A DNA stretch of 64,000 nucleotides, from positions 23,565 through 87,564 of the forward strand of contig JAJQAC010000063.1 in the NCBI GenBank assembly GCA_021204025.1. The letters run 5' to 3'. Below are positions 16,904 to 26,750 of the stretch, one piece after another. The DNA is from Clostridiales bacterium. Lineage in GTDB: Bacteria > Bacillota > Clostridia > Lachnospirales > Lachnospiraceae. A program made the position numbers and the translations under genes. Position 1 is the stretch's first letter, and each line of letters opens with the position of its first letter. The notes below the pieces were generated by a model. It was not told the DNA's origin, did not search any database, and saw only the letters and a program-made list of their open reading frames with translations.

Positions 16904-19213
16904 ATGGAGGATACGATTTTGATGCTGCCGGTTATCGCTCTGCGCGGACTGACAGTACTCCCGGGAATGACAGTCAATTTTGATATCAGCAGGGAAAAAT
17001 CGATCAATGCGGTGGAAAAGGCAATGGTGACGGATCAGAAGGTATTTCTGGTCACACAGCATGATCCGAATGAAGCAGAACCGGATCAGGACCAGCTTTT
17101 TCAATATGGGACGATCTCCCGGATCCGGCAGCTTGTGAAAATGCCCGGAAATATTGTCCGCGTGATGACGGAAGGACTTGCCCGCGCACAACTGCTTAAT
17201 CTGAATACAGAGGGAGATTTGCTGACGGGTGAAGTGCTGGAACGAAAGCCGGAAAATAATACAGATCTGGTTGTCGCGGAGGCAATGACGCGCATCCTGA
17301 AAGAGCAGATCGAATCCTTTGGAAAGCTGCATCCGAAATTTGCCAGAGAAGTAATGAAAGGGCTGCTGGGTATCCGGGGTCTTGAAAGACTGATGCTGGA
17401 GACCGCTTCTCAGATCCCATGGGATTATACGGTGCGGCAGAATTATCTGGAGCAGGAAATCTTTACCGGCTGCTATGAGGTGTTGGTTTCGAGTCTGATC
17501 AATGAGATTGAGGTATCCAAGATACGCAGAGAATTTCAGGAAAAGGTAAAGCAGAGTGTTGATAAAAATCAGAAAGATTATATCCTCCGGGAACAGATGA
17601 AGGTGATCCGGGAAGAGCTGGGAGATGACGGGGAATCAGAAGCAGAGGAGTTTGAACGGAAGGTTCGTGCGCTGAAGGCAGATAAAGAGGTAAAGGAAAA
17701 ACTCTTCAAGGATATCGATCATCTGAAATCCATGCAGAGTATGAGTCAGGAAGCAAATGTACTGCGTACTTACCTCGAAACTCTTCTGGAACTTCCCTGG
17801 AACAGGGTATCCCGTGATGATAATGATATCCATCATGCGGAGCAGATTTTAAACGAAGATCATTACGGACTTGAAAAAGTAAAGGAACGTGTACTGGAAT
17901 ATCTGGCTGTGCGTGTTCTGGCAAAGAAGAACAATGGGGCAATTCTGTGCCTGGTGGGACCGCCAGGTACCGGTAAGACGTCGATTGGCCGTTCGATTGC
18001 CCGTGCGCTGAATAAAAAATACGTTCGCATCAGCCTGGGAGGTATCCGTGATGAGGCTGAGATACGCGGCCACAGGAAGACTTATATCGGTGCGATGCCG
18101 GGACGTCTGGTAGAGGGACTGCGACAGGCCGGAGTCTCAAATCCTCTGATGTTGCTGGATGAGATCGATAAAGTAAGCTCAGACTATAAAGGCGATACTT
18201 CATCCGCTCTCCTTGAAGTGCTTGATGGAGAGCAGAATGTGAAGTTTCGGGATCATTATGTGGAACTTCCGGTAAATCTGTCAAACGTAATGTTTATCGC
18301 AACCGCGAATACGACGGAGACGATACCCCGCCCTCTTTTAGACCGGATGGAGATCATCGAGGTCAACAGCTATACCGAAAATGAAAAGTTTCATATTGCC
18401 AGGGATTTCCTGCTGCCCAAGCAGTTAGAAAAACATGGGATACATCCCGGACAGCTGACGATCACGGATAAAGCACTGCGCAAAATCATCCATAACTATA
18501 CGAGAGAAGCGGGTGTGCGCAACCTGGAACGCAGGATCAGTGATATCTGCCGGAAATCAGCCAGAAAAATTCTTGAAGATAAAAAGACAACGGTGCGAGT
18601 TACGGAAGCCGGTCTGGAAAAATATCTGGGAAAAGAAAGGATTTCTTTTGAAAACGCGAATGAGGAAGATCAGGTTGGTATTGTGCGCGGACTCGCCTGG
18701 ACCAGCGTGGGAGGCGATACGCTGGAGATTGAAGTAAACTGCATGCCGGGGAAGGGCGAACTGAAGATGACCGGTCAGATGGGTGATGTGATGAAGGAAT
18801 CTGCGATGATTGCGCTTACCTTTGTTCGTTCCGTTTGTCCGGAATATGGTGTGGACGAGGATTATTTTGAGAAACATGATCTCCATCTGCATATTCCGGA
18901 AGGAGCGGTTCCCAAGGACGGTCCGTCTGCCGGTATTACGATGGCGACGGCGATGCTCTCAGCGGTAACCGGGAAAAAAGTATCGGCAAAGGTCGCGATG
19001 ACCGGAGAGATCACACTGCGTGGCCGTGTACTTCCGATCGGTGGTTTAAAGGAAAAGATTCTTGCCGCCAAAATGGCCGGGATAAAAACGGTTCTTGTGC
19101 CGGACAAAAACCGTCCGGATATCGCGGAACTTTCCAAAGAGATTACAGGCGGACTGAAAATCACATATGTGATGACAATGAGTGATGTTTTGAAAGAGGC
19201 ACTAATTTTATGA
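16904..19213 (+). CDS. lon: ATP-dependent protease La (Lon)
   Basis: Lon is a soluble AAA+ serine-lysine protease for damaged and regulatory proteins. The protein is about 769 residues: an N-terminal LON substrate-binding domain (LPVIALRGLTVLPGM), a coiled middle region, Walker A GPPGTGKTSIGRS, Walker B PLMLLDEIDKV and the C-terminal peptidase domain. Catalytic Ser is in KDGPSAGITMA and Lys in GGLKEKILAA. The ATG at 16904 is preferred because AAGGAGGG lies just upstream of it; a frame from 16883 would include that site. ysxC overlaps its end by 4 bases. Confidence 0.97.
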   Translation: MEDTILMLPVIALRGLTVLPGMTVNFDISREKSINAVEKAMVTDQKVFLVTQHDPNEAEPDQDQLFQYGTISRIRQLVKMPGNIVRVMTEGLARAQLLNLNTEGDLLTGEVLERKPENNTDLVVAEAMTRILKEQIESFGKLHPKFAREVMKGLLGIRGLERLMLETASQIPWDYTVRQNYLEQEIFTGCYEVLVSSLINEIEVSKIRREFQEKVKQSVDKNQKDYILREQMKVIREELGDDGESEAEEFERKVRALKADKEVKEKLFKDIDHLKSMQSMSQEANVLRTYLETLLELPWNRVSRDDNDIHHAEQILNEDHYGLEKVKERVLEYLAVRVLAKKNNGAILCLVGPPGTGKTSIGRSIARALNKKYVRISLGGIRDEAEIRGHRKTYIGAMPGRLVEGLRQAGVSNPLMLLDEIDKVSSDYKGDTSSALLEVLDGEQNVKFRDHYVELPVNLSNVMFIATANTTETIPRPLLDRMEIIEVNSYTENEKFHIARDFLLPKQLEKHGIHPGQLTITDKALRKIIHNYTREAGVRNLERRISDICRKSARKILEDKKTTVRVTEAGLEKYLGKERISFENANEEDQVGIVRGLAWTSVGGDTLEIEVNCMPGKGELKMTGQMGDVMKESAMIALTFVRSVCPEYGVDEDYFEKHDLHLHIPEGAVPKDGPSAGITMATAMLSAVTGKKVSAKVAMTGEITLRGRVLPIGGLKEKILAAKMAGIKTVLVPDKNRPDIAELSKEITGGLKITYVMTMSDVLKEALIL

Positions 19214-19815
19214 TTATAAAAAAAGCAGAGCTTGAGACAGTCTGCGGCGTAACCAGCCGGTTTCCGGATCATGATCAGCCGGAGATTGCTTTTGCGGGCA
19301 AATCCAATGTCGGCAAATCGTCGCTGATCAATGCGTTGATGAACCGGAAGTCGCTGGCACGCACTTCCGGTCAGCCGGGTAAGACGCAGACCGTTAATTT
19401 TTATCATATCAATGACGCAGTTTATTTTGTGGATCTGCCCGGTTATGGTTATGCACGGGCAAGCGAGGAGGTAAAAGCACAGTGGGGGCGTATGATCGAA
19501 CGTTATCTGAAAAATGCTCCGATGTTAAAATGTGTATTTCTTCTGGTCGATATCCGGCATGAGGCATCCGAAAACGATCGTCTGATGTATCAGTGGATTT
19601 TGTCAAACGGTTACCATCCGGTGATTATCGCGACCAAGGTCGATAAGCTGAAACGGAGCCAGATCGCCAAACAGGTCAGACTGGTACGGGAATCCATCGG
19701 ACTGGAAAAAGAGGGAATCCTGTTTCCATTTTCGGCTCTGACGAAACAGGGAAGGGAAGAAATCTGGCAGTATGTAGAAAATATTCTGGCAGATTCTGGT
19801 CAATCAGACAGATAG
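19210..19815 (+). CDS. ysxC: Ribosome biogenesis GTP-binding protein YsxC/EngB
   Basis: An essential GTPase acting in 50S subunit assembly. The 201-residue protein has G1 AGKSNVGKSSL, the G2 region RTSGQPGKTQ, G3 VDLPGYGYA, G4 TKVDKL and G5 SALTKQG. The lon-ysxC order with a 4-base overlap is the one found in Bacillus subtilis. Length and all G motifs are normal. Confidence 0.96.
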   Translation: MIIKKAELETVCGVTSRFPDHDQPEIAFAGKSNVGKSSLINALMNRKSLARTSGQPGKTQTVNFYHINDAVYFVDLPGYGYARASEEVKAQWGRMIERYLKNAPMLKCVFLLVDIRHEASENDRLMYQWILSNGYHPVIIATKVDKLKRSQIAKQVRLVRESIGLEKEGILFPFSALTKQGREEIWQYVENILADSGQSDR

Positions 19816-19905
19816 ACACAGTTTTCTCCCGAAAGGGACACAAAAAGATCACATAATTCTGTTATTTTAAACGGAGAAATAACCATTAGCGTGAGGGGGA
19901 TTGTG

Positions 19906-20997
19906 ATGCAGGGAAAAGTTGCGGCTGTGATGGCGGCTGTTACCGCAGTCTCGGCAATCATGCCGATCCAGGTTTATGCCGCTTCCAATAATCAGGATTA
20001 TCGGCGGCGGGTGGTCGGAATTGCCGGTATTATATTAAATACCAGTACGGAGATGAGCCGGACGGTAACCAGGGCGGAATTTGCCAATTACCTTGTAAAA
20101 GCTTCTACTTATCGGGATTATCTGCCGGTGTCCGGCAAGGTAGCTGTTTATAATGATGTACCCAGTACCCATGAATATGCGTCAAGTATCCGGATCGCGG
20201 CAAAGGAAAACTGGTTAAACGGTTATCTTGGCGGACTTTTTAAACCGGATCAGGCGATTACATTAAAGGAAGCCTCCAGAGGAATTATGGCTCTTCTGGG
20301 CTATGAAGACAGTGATTTTGAGGGTGACATCGTCGGTTCCCGGATGTCATTATTTTATGAGCTGGAGCTGAATGAGGACCTGGACCGGCAGCCGACAGAA
20401 GTGCTGACCAAGGATGACTGTGTGAATCTTTTTTATAACCTGCTGAAAACGGAAATGAAGACCGGGACGGTCTATGGGACCGTACTCGGCTGTACGGTAA
20501 ACAGCGACGGTGAGATCAATCCGATGGGACTGGCGGATACGAACCTGTCCGGACCGAAGCTGATCGAAAAGGGTGGTGTTCTTGGCAATTATATCCCATT
20601 CAATGTGCAGGAAGCCAGTATTTTTGTCAATGGCGATGCGTCAAGTTATACGGCGCTGCGCTCTTACGTCCAGAGCAATTATGTGGTTGTCTATTATAAT
20701 CAGACGGCAAGAACGATCTGGGCTTATATTGCGGATGAGGATGTCCAGACCGGCCGCTGCGCGATCCGCGGCACGATAGAAAATATTTATTACAGTTCAA
20801 CGGAGGTCATGACACCGTCGTATGTCGTCCTTTCCGGAGACAGTGAGGAGTATCAGCTCGACAGTACGGAGATGCAGTTTGCGTTTTCCGTATATGGATC
20901 GCTGCGTGTCGGGGATATTGTGACACTGATCTGTGAAAAGACTGTTGATTCTAATGATAACGCAACATACTCGATTGTTGACTACATAGCAGATTAA
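19906..20997 (+). CDS. Secreted S-layer-homology (SLH) domain protein
   Basis: About 363 residues. A signal peptide (MQGKVAAVMAAVTAVSAIMP, cleavage likely after VYA) is followed by SLH-like repeats: TRAEFANYLVKAS and YNDVPSTHEYASSIRIAAKE with GLFKPDQAITLKEASRGIMA (about residues 35-125). These normally anchor proteins to pyruvylated wall polymers. The remainder is predicted mostly beta, with no recognised domain. The ATG at 19906 follows GAGGGGG at a good distance; GTG 19891 would put residues before the signal peptide. It is 14 bases upstream of a transport adaptor gene, so it may be the wall-associated component of that system. This is inference from position. Confidence 0.8.
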   Translation: MQGKVAAVMAAVTAVSAIMPIQVYAASNNQDYRRRVVGIAGIILNTSTEMSRTVTRAEFANYLVKASTYRDYLPVSGKVAVYNDVPSTHEYASSIRIAAKENWLNGYLGGLFKPDQAITLKEASRGIMALLGYEDSDFEGDIVGSRMSLFYELELNEDLDRQPTEVLTKDDCVNLFYNLLKTEMKTGTVYGTVLGCTVNSDGEINPMGLADTNLSGPKLIEKGGVLGNYIPFNVQEASIFVNGDASSYTALRSYVQSNYVVVYYNQTARTIWAYIADEDVQTGRCAIRGTIENIYYSSTEVMTPSYVVLSGDSEEYQLDSTEMQFAFSVYGSLRVGDIVTLICEKTVDSNDNATYSIVDYIAD

Positions 20998-21011
20998 ACA
21001 GGAGAATGATT

Positions 21012-22763
21012 ATGGGTGAAAATGAAAAACAGCAGAGTGCGGACAATGCGCCGGAAACTGCAGGAGAAAAGAAAAAAGGCCTGTTTCATCTGCCAGAACT
21101 GCCAAAGCGTGATAAAAGCAAAAAGAAGAGGAGGAAAAAGAGTGGCGTCAGGGATATTGTGATACGCATAGTCGTCCTGCTGGTGATTTTGGGAGCCGCT
21201 TTTTACGCTTATCGGAGGTATACAGCTTCCAAAGCGGTGAGCGCGGTGTCTTCCGAGCAGCGGACGACGACGGTTACCAGAGGTACTCTTACTTCTGAAC
21301 TGAGTTCCTCCGGGACGATTTCCCCCAAAGATACCTACACCATCACTTCGCGGGCGGACGGCGAGGTGATCTGGGCCGATTTTGAGGAAGGCGATCAGGT
21401 GGAAAAGGATCAGGTCCTTTATCAGATCGATGTATCCTCCATGGAGTCTGAGATGAAATCAGCGACCAATTCGCTGACACGGGCGACAAACAGTTACAAT
21501 GATGCAGTAGAAGATTATAACCAGGCGTTGATTGATTACAGCGGTAATACTTACAAGTCCACCCGCACCGGGTTTATCAAGGATCTGTTGATTGAAGTCG
21601 GCGATAAGGTAGGAAGCAATACGGAAGTGGCTGAGATTTACAACGATCAGACCATGAAAATCCGGGTTCCTTTCTTAAACTGGGAGGCAGAGTCGATCGG
21701 CGTGGGAGCAGGAGCGACCCTGATTCTGGAAGATACCGAAGAAGAACTTACGGGGACAGTGACTGCGGTCGCCAATATGGATGAGGTACTGGCGGGAGGA
21801 CGGATGGTCCGTTATGTTACGATTGAAGTAGCGAATCCGGGCGGCCTGTCGACCAGTCATCAGGCAGTTGCGATTATCGGTGATATGGTCTGCACGGAAC
21901 AGGCTTATTTCGAACCGATTACGGATACGACCATGAAGGCGGAGCTTACTTCTAATGTCGAGGTCGCTCAGATGCTGGTAAATGAAGGCGATTATGTGAC
22001 GGTTGGTACGCCGATTTTCCTGATGGATACAGACGACGCGGAGGACCTGATCCAGAGTTATAAGGATCAGGTGGATTCCGCTGAGACGCAGATGGAATCC
22101 GCGCAGAGCAGTCTGGATTCCAAGCAGGAAACCTATGATAATTATACGATTACGGCGCCGATCTCCGGACAGGTGATTACCAAGAGCGTTAAGGTTGGAG
22201 ACAATATTAACAATAGTAATTCGACGACGACGCTGGCGACGATCTATGACCTCAGTGAACTGACCTTCGAGATGTCGATCGATGAACTGGATGTCCGCAG
22301 TGTACAGGTCGGACAGCTGGTAGAGGTCACAGCGGATGCGCTGGACGGCGTGCAGATGACCGGACATGTGACGAATATCAGTCTTGAGAGCAGTCAGTCT
22401 AACGGCGTTACCAATTATCCGGTGACGGTTACGATGGATGAGGTGGGAGATCTGCTTCCGGGCATGAACGTGGACGGTGTGATTATTCTGGATGAGGCCG
22501 AAGATGTTTTGATGATTCCGGTGGATTCTCTGATGAGAGGAAATCTTGTCTATGTAAAGGATGATACGGTAACTGAGGCTCAGGGACTGGTGCCGGCGGG
22601 ATTCCGTGCGGTGCAGGTATCGACAGGGCTTACCAGTACGGATTATGTGGAAATCACGGACGGTCTTTCTGAGGGCGACGAAATCTATGTGGACGAATCC
22701 TCCAGTACGACAACCACATTCCAGATGGGCGGAATGGGTAATATGGGCGGCGGCAGACCATAA
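21012..22763 (+). CDS. Large HlyD/MacA-type efflux adaptor with two adaptor-like halves
   Basis: About 583 residues. A very basic cytoplasmic head (KRDKSKKKRRKKSG) is followed by one transmembrane helix (about residues 46-68), so the rest lies outside the cell. The first half has a lipoyl-like strand (GEVIWADFEEGDQVEKDQVL), a helical hairpin and the closing IKDLLIEVGDKV. A second half repeats the pattern: VNEGDYVTVGTPIFLM, a coiled hairpin, ITAPISGQVITKSVKVGD, then barrel and membrane-proximal domains. The C-terminus is FQMGGMGNMGGGRP. Typical adaptors are about 350-400 residues with one such unit. It precedes an ABC ATPase and permease, the MacA-MacB arrangement. ATG 21012 has AGGAG at 21001-21005. 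Confidence 0.87.
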   Translation: MGENEKQQSADNAPETAGEKKKGLFHLPELPKRDKSKKKRRKKSGVRDIVIRIVVLLVILGAAFYAYRRYTASKAVSAVSSEQRTTTVTRGTLTSELSSSGTISPKDTYTITSRADGEVIWADFEEGDQVEKDQVLYQIDVSSMESEMKSATNSLTRATNSYNDAVEDYNQALIDYSGNTYKSTRTGFIKDLLIEVGDKVGSNTEVAEIYNDQTMKIRVPFLNWEAESIGVGAGATLILEDTEEELTGTVTAVANMDEVLAGGRMVRYVTIEVANPGGLSTSHQAVAIIGDMVCTEQAYFEPITDTTMKAELTSNVEVAQMLVNEGDYVTVGTPIFLMDTDDAEDLIQSYKDQVDSAETQMESAQSSLDSKQETYDNYTITAPISGQVITKSVKVGDNINNSNSTTTLATIYDLSELTFEMSIDELDVRSVQVGQLVEVTADALDGVQMTGHVTNISLESSQSNGVTNYPVTVTMDEVGDLLPGMNVDGVIILDEAEDVLMIPVDSLMRGNLVYVKDDTVTEAQGLVPAGFRAVQVSTGLTSTDYVEITDGLSEGDEIYVDESSSTTTTFQMGGMGNMGGGRP

Positions 22764-22799
22764 GCGCTTAGTCCGGAAAGAAAAACAGGGGGAAGAACT

Positions 22800-23510
22800 G
22801 TGGAAGATAATGTGCTCATTGAATTACATGATATATACAAGATCTATCAGATGGGCGATGAAGAAGTCCGTGCCAACGATGGGATCAACCTGAAAATCTC
22901 AAGGGGTGAATTTGTCGCTATCGTCGGAAAATCCGGAAGCGGGAAATCAACACTGATGAATATCATCGGCGCGCTGGATGTGCCGACTTCCGGAAGTTAT
23001 CTTCTGGGCGGCGAGGATGTTGATACGATGACGGATGACCAGCTGGCTGATATCCGGAATCGCATGATCGGATTTATCTTCCAGCAGTATAATCTGCTTC
23101 CGAAATCAAACCTGCTGGAGAATGTCGAACTTCCGCTGCTTTACGCAAAGGTACCGAAAGACGAACGGAGGGAGCGGGCGCTGAATTCTCTGGAGAGGGT
23201 CGGGCTGGCAGATGTGTGGAGGAAGTACCCGAGGCAGCTTTCCGGCGGCCAGCAGCAGCGTGTTTCCATTGCCAGAGCACTGGCGGGAGATCCGTCCCTG
23301 ATCCTGGCGGATGAGCCGACCGGTGCGCTGGATTCCAAAACAAGCCGAGAGGTGTTAAACTTTTTAAAACAGTTAAATGAAGAGGGCAACACCATTGTCA
23401 TGATTACTCATGACAGTTCGATTGCCCTGGAAGCAAAGCGTGTGGTCCGCATCCATGACGGTAAGATCAATTTTGACGGAGATGTAAAAGATTATGCTGC
23501 AATCCTTTAA
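22800..23510 (+). CDS. ABC transporter ATP-binding protein (MacB/LolD-type)
   Basis: The 236-residue ATPase has Walker [11 protein letters not shown]-loop [10 protein letters not shown], signature [15 protein letters not shown], Walker [13 protein letters not shown] and H-loop MITHDSS. The GALDSKTS pattern and size match the LolD/MacB class that powers mechanotransmission rather than classic solute flow. It starts with GTG at 22800, with GGGGGAAG just upstream. It overlaps the permease by 17 bases. Confidence 0.93.
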   Translation: MEDNVLIELHDIYKIYQMGDEEVRANDGINLKISRGEFVAIVGKSGSGKSTLMNIIGALDVPTSGSYLLGGEDVDTMTDDQLADIRNRMIGFIFQQYNLLPKSNLLENVELPLLYAKVPKDERRERALNSLERVGLADVWRKYPRQLSGGQQQRVSIARALAGDPSLILADEPTGALDSKTSREVLNFLKQLNEEGNTIVMITHDSSIALEAKRVVRIHDGKINFDGDVKDYAAIL

Positions 23511-24675
23511 GCTGGCAATAAAAAGTATCTGGAGCAATAAGATGCGGTCCTTTCTGACCATGCTGGGCATCATTATCGGTGTGGCGTCGGTTATCATTCT
23601 GGTAAGTATTGTAAATGCTTACATGTCTTATATGACGGAGAGTTTCGCCAGTATGGGAACCAATCAGATCACGGTAAACCTGATCAATCTGTCGTCCCGT
23701 TCCGTCAGTGTTGATGAAATGTACGAGTTCTTTGATGAGAATACAGACGCTTTTGACCATATGACTCCGATGGTGAGTTTAAGCGCATCCGTAAAGAATG
23801 GAAATGACACGATGGATGCGACGTCGGTAACCGGAGTGAGCGAGGATTATCTGAAGATCAAGGATTATGAGCTTGCGGTCGGCAGAAATATTCAATATGC
23901 GGATATCAGCGGTCGCAGTAAGGTCTGCGTGATCGGCGCCTATGTGGCAAAGACGATTTTCGGAAGTGAAGAGGAAGCTCTGAGCGATACGGTTAAGATC
24001 AATGGATATGCTTTTACCGTTGTAGGCGTAGTCAGCCAGCAGGATGATGACGAGGATCTGGATGACGGGGGAACAGATGACTTTATCTGGATTCCCTATA
24101 CGACGGCATCCAAGATGGCGAGAAACGCCAGTATCAGCAATTACACGTTTACCATTCGTGAGATCTCGGAAGCAAGCGAGGATAAGGAGCTGATTGAAGA
24201 TTTCCTTTATACCAAATTTAAAAATGAGGATCTGTACACGGTTACCGCGATGAGCGAGATGCTGGATTCCCTGAACAGCATGATCGCAATGGTATCGGCG
24301 GGGCTCGGCGGTATTGCCGGTATCTCTCTTCTGGTAGCCGGTGTGGGCGTTATGAATATCATGCTGGTATCGGTTACCGAGCGTACGAGGGAGATCGGCA
24401 TTCGTAAGGCTTTGGGAGCCAAACGGAGCGTAATCATGCAGCAGTTTGTCATCGAAGCGGCGGTGACCAGTTCCATCGGCGGCCTGATCGGAATCGGACT
24501 TGGGAGTCTGGCGACGAATCTGGTCGGACAGCTTGCGGGTCTGGAGGCGACACCGACGCCGGCGGCGGTGATTGTTTCCTTCAGTGTTTCCGTTGGTATT
24601 GGGCTTTTCTTTGGATATATGCCGGCGAGCAAGGCGTCGAAGTTAAATCCGATTGACGCGCTGCGAAGCGAGTAA
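23494..24675 (+). CDS. ABC transporter permease (MacB/FtsX-like)
   Basis: The 393-residue permease has the MacB layout: TM1 at about residues 16-38 (MRSFLTMLGIIIGVASVII), a large extracellular domain of about 220 residues with MacB-core features, and three C-terminal helices. The conserved coupling segment TERTREIGIRKALGAKR is followed by IMQQFVIEA. With the preceding ATPase and the adaptor it forms a MacAB-like exporter. In a monoderm it would push substrates such as peptides or antibiotics from the outer membrane face into the wall. A hairpin terminator follows. Confidence 0.92.
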   Translation: MLQSFKLAIKSIWSNKMRSFLTMLGIIIGVASVIILVSIVNAYMSYMTESFASMGTNQITVNLINLSSRSVSVDEMYEFFDENTDAFDHMTPMVSLSASVKNGNDTMDATSVTGVSEDYLKIKDYELAVGRNIQYADISGRSKVCVIGAYVAKTIFGSEEEALSDTVKINGYAFTVVGVVSQQDDDEDLDDGGTDDFIWIPYTTASKMARNASISNYTFTIREISEASEDKELIEDFLYTKFKNEDLYTVTAMSEMLDSLNSMIAMVSAGLGGIAGISLLVAGVGVMNIMLVSVTERTREIGIRKALGAKRSVIMQQFVIEAAVTSSIGGLIGIGLGSLATNLVGQLAGLEATPTPAAVIVSFSVSVGIGLFFGYMPASKASKLNPIDALRSE

Positions 24676-24711
24676 ACAAAAAACAGAATCCTGTAATCGA
24701 TCAGTAAAATC

Positions 24712-24756
24712 AAAGAGCTGCGGCACGATCCGGTATGCGTGCCTGTGGCTCTTTTC
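24712..24756 (+). terminator. Intrinsic terminator after the MacAB-like operon
   Basis: AAAGAGCTGCGGCACG (from 24712) pairs imperfectly with CGTGCCTGTGGCTCTTT (from 24738), and the T-rich tract continues after it. It separates the exporter operon from the dipeptidase gene. Confidence 0.75.
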
Positions 24757-24912
24757 TTTTCCCTGCCATACAGAAGTGTTTCTTCTTTTTTTACTTGATT
24801 TTATGTATAATGATGATAAGATGATGATGCGGGAACCAAAAGATTATGAGGTCAAATACTTTTGATTCCAACATCATAAGATCAGGAATATGGCTGCGGG
24901 GGTAAGGATAAG

Positions 24913-25923
24913 ATGAAAATTGTAGATATGCATTGTGATACCATCTCGGAGATCTATCATCGACACAGAGAGGGCAGGGACTGTTCACTTCTGAAAAATG
25001 ATCTTCATATTGATCTGGAAAGAATGGAAAAGGGAGATTATCTCCTGCAGAATTTTGCGTTGTTTACACGCCTGAGAGATACGGATCGTCCGTTTGAGTA
25101 TGCGATGAAGCTGGCAGATACATTTTTTACAGAGATGGAGCCGTTAAAGACCCGGATCGGAGTTGTGACGGACTGGGCCGGGATAGAGAAGAACCGTGAA
25201 CTTGGCCGGATCAGCGCGCTGCTGACAGTGGAGGAAGGCGGGGTTTGCCAGGGCAATCTGGAATTCTTGCGGATCTTTTACCATCTCGGTGTCCGTATGA
25301 TGACCCTTACCTGGAATTTCCCCAATGAACTCGGATATCCCAACCTCCAGATACCGGATCCGGATCATCCGGAGGGGAAACCACGGATGGCTGTGGATAC
25401 AGAGCATGGGCTGACAGAAAAGGGAATTGATTTTGTCCGTGCGATGGAGGAGATGGGGATGATTATCGACATCTCACACTTAAATGACGCGGGAATATGG
25501 GATGTTTTCCGCTATACCAGAAAGCCGTTTGTAGCCAGTCATTCCAACGCGCGTGCGCTTGCCGGCCACCCGCGTAATCTGACGGATGAGATGATCCGCG
25601 CTCTGGCAAACCGGGGAGGTGTGGCGGGAATTAATTTCAGCGCCGCGTTTTTGAAAAATCAGGAAGCGGACGGCAGGATACCGACATACAGCCGGATGAC
25701 GGATATGGTTCGTCATATGAAGCATATGAAACAGGTAGGCGGTATGGACTGTATCGGCCTGGGATCAGATTTTGACGGTATCAGCAGTACGTTGGAAATG
25801 GGCGGCTGTGAGGGTATGCCGCTTCTTGCGGATGAGATGAGCCGGCAGGGCTTTACGGATGGAGAAATTGAAAAGGTATTTTCCCAGAATGTGCTCAGGG
25901 TTTACCGTGAACTGCTGTCATAG
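24913..25923 (+). CDS. Membrane-dipeptidase family (M19) dipeptidase
   Basis: This 336-residue zinc enzyme has the M19 metal ligands in order: DMHCDT (residues 5-10), the bridging glutamate in TVEEGG, histidines in DISHLND and SHSNARAL, and GLGSDFDG. It probably cleaves dipeptides, possibly D-amino-acid-containing ones from the cell wall. No signal peptide or lipobox is present, so it is likely cytoplasmic. It stands alone after a terminator, with a TATAAT box near 24805 as a possible -10. Confidence 0.92.
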   Translation: MKIVDMHCDTISEIYHRHREGRDCSLLKNDLHIDLERMEKGDYLLQNFALFTRLRDTDRPFEYAMKLADTFFTEMEPLKTRIGVVTDWAGIEKNRELGRISALLTVEEGGVCQGNLEFLRIFYHLGVRMMTLTWNFPNELGYPNLQIPDPDHPEGKPRMAVDTEHGLTEKGIDFVRAMEEMGMIIDISHLNDAGIWDVFRYTRKPFVASHSNARALAGHPRNLTDEMIRALANRGGVAGINFSAAFLKNQEADGRIPTYSRMTDMVRHMKHMKQVGGMDCIGLGSDFDGISSTLEMGGCEGMPLLADEMSRQGFTDGEIEKVFSQNVLRVYRELLS

Positions 25924-25986
25924 GACTTTACGAATCAATCAGATAACAGGATATACTCTGCGTTTCTGATATCAGTGAGAGGAAAG

Positions 25987-26718
25987 ATGGCAGATATGAA
26001 CAATAACAGTAAGACAGAGGTTCTCTGTACAGACATTTCCGGGATTTTTTATCCCTTAGGGAAAACAGAAACCGGAATCGGGCATCCGGATACGAGAACG
26101 AAGGCATTGCCAGGATGCCTGTCGTCGGCGCGGCAGGAAAAGATCCGGGCTCTGAAGGATGAAAAAGCACGGCAGCAGTCCCTTGCGGCGGGATTGCTGC
26201 TTGATTATGGCCTGCGAAAGCGGGGCTGGCGTGAAAAGGAGGTCAGAATCGGGACAGGAAAGAACGGAAAGCCGTATTTTCCGGATATCCCGGAACTCTT
26301 TTTTAATCTGTCACACTCAGAAAACCGAATCCTTGCGGTGTTTTCTGACCGGCCGGTCGGCTGTGATATTCAGATAGTGAAAACCGGCAGTTCTCGGATC
26401 GCCGATCGTTTTTTTACGAAAGAAGAGGCAGCGTTTGTCCGGGGAGGTGACTGTGACCATCAGGATGAGATGTTTACAGAATTGTGGGTGCTCAAGGAAA
26501 GCTATCTGAAAATGACGGGAGAGGGGATGAGCCGGGAATTACAGAGCTTTTGTGTGCTTGACGACAGGCGTCCGTCTGAAGCCGTTTTCCGTGTTTATGA
26601 TCTCGGAAAGTATAAAGCGGCTGTATGCATACAGACCGGGGCTGTGGAGGATGAAGCGGAGATGATCCTGCCTGATCTTTGTTTTTGTCCTTTTCAAAAT
26701 CTGTTCGATGTGGTATGA
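25987..26718 (+). CDS. 4'-phosphopantetheinyl transferase (Sfp superfamily)
   Basis: About 243 residues. The family motifs are NLSHSENRILAVFSDRPVGCDIQ (about residues 105-127; Asp in GCD binds Mg) and the paired FFTKEEAAFV ... ELWVLKESYLKMTGEG motif. These enzymes transfer the phosphopantetheine arm from CoA to carrier proteins. The two-half Sfp length, rather than the ~120-residue AcpS type, suggests activation of secondary-metabolite or peptide carrier proteins, but no such synthase is in the window. ATG 25987 has GAGAGGAA at the right distance. The end lies 33 bases before pyrH. Confidence 0.9.
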   Translation: MADMNNNSKTEVLCTDISGIFYPLGKTETGIGHPDTRTKALPGCLSSARQEKIRALKDEKARQQSLAAGLLLDYGLRKRGWREKEVRIGTGKNGKPYFPDIPELFFNLSHSENRILAVFSDRPVGCDIQIVKTGSSRIADRFFTKEEAAFVRGGDCDHQDEMFTELWVLKESYLKMTGEGMSRELQSFCVLDDRRPSEAVFRVYDLGKYKAAVCIQTGAVEDEAEMILPDLCFCPFQNLFDVV

Positions 26719-26750
26719 TAGGCAGAGAATCAGAGCAGGAGAACAGAGGA

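Noticed and set aside
16491..17007. Small minus-strand frames in the clpX-lon gap that match frames near 38272-38503
   Set aside because: They share the sequence because both lie in copies of the modular repeat; they run across terminators or into lon and lack ribosome sites.
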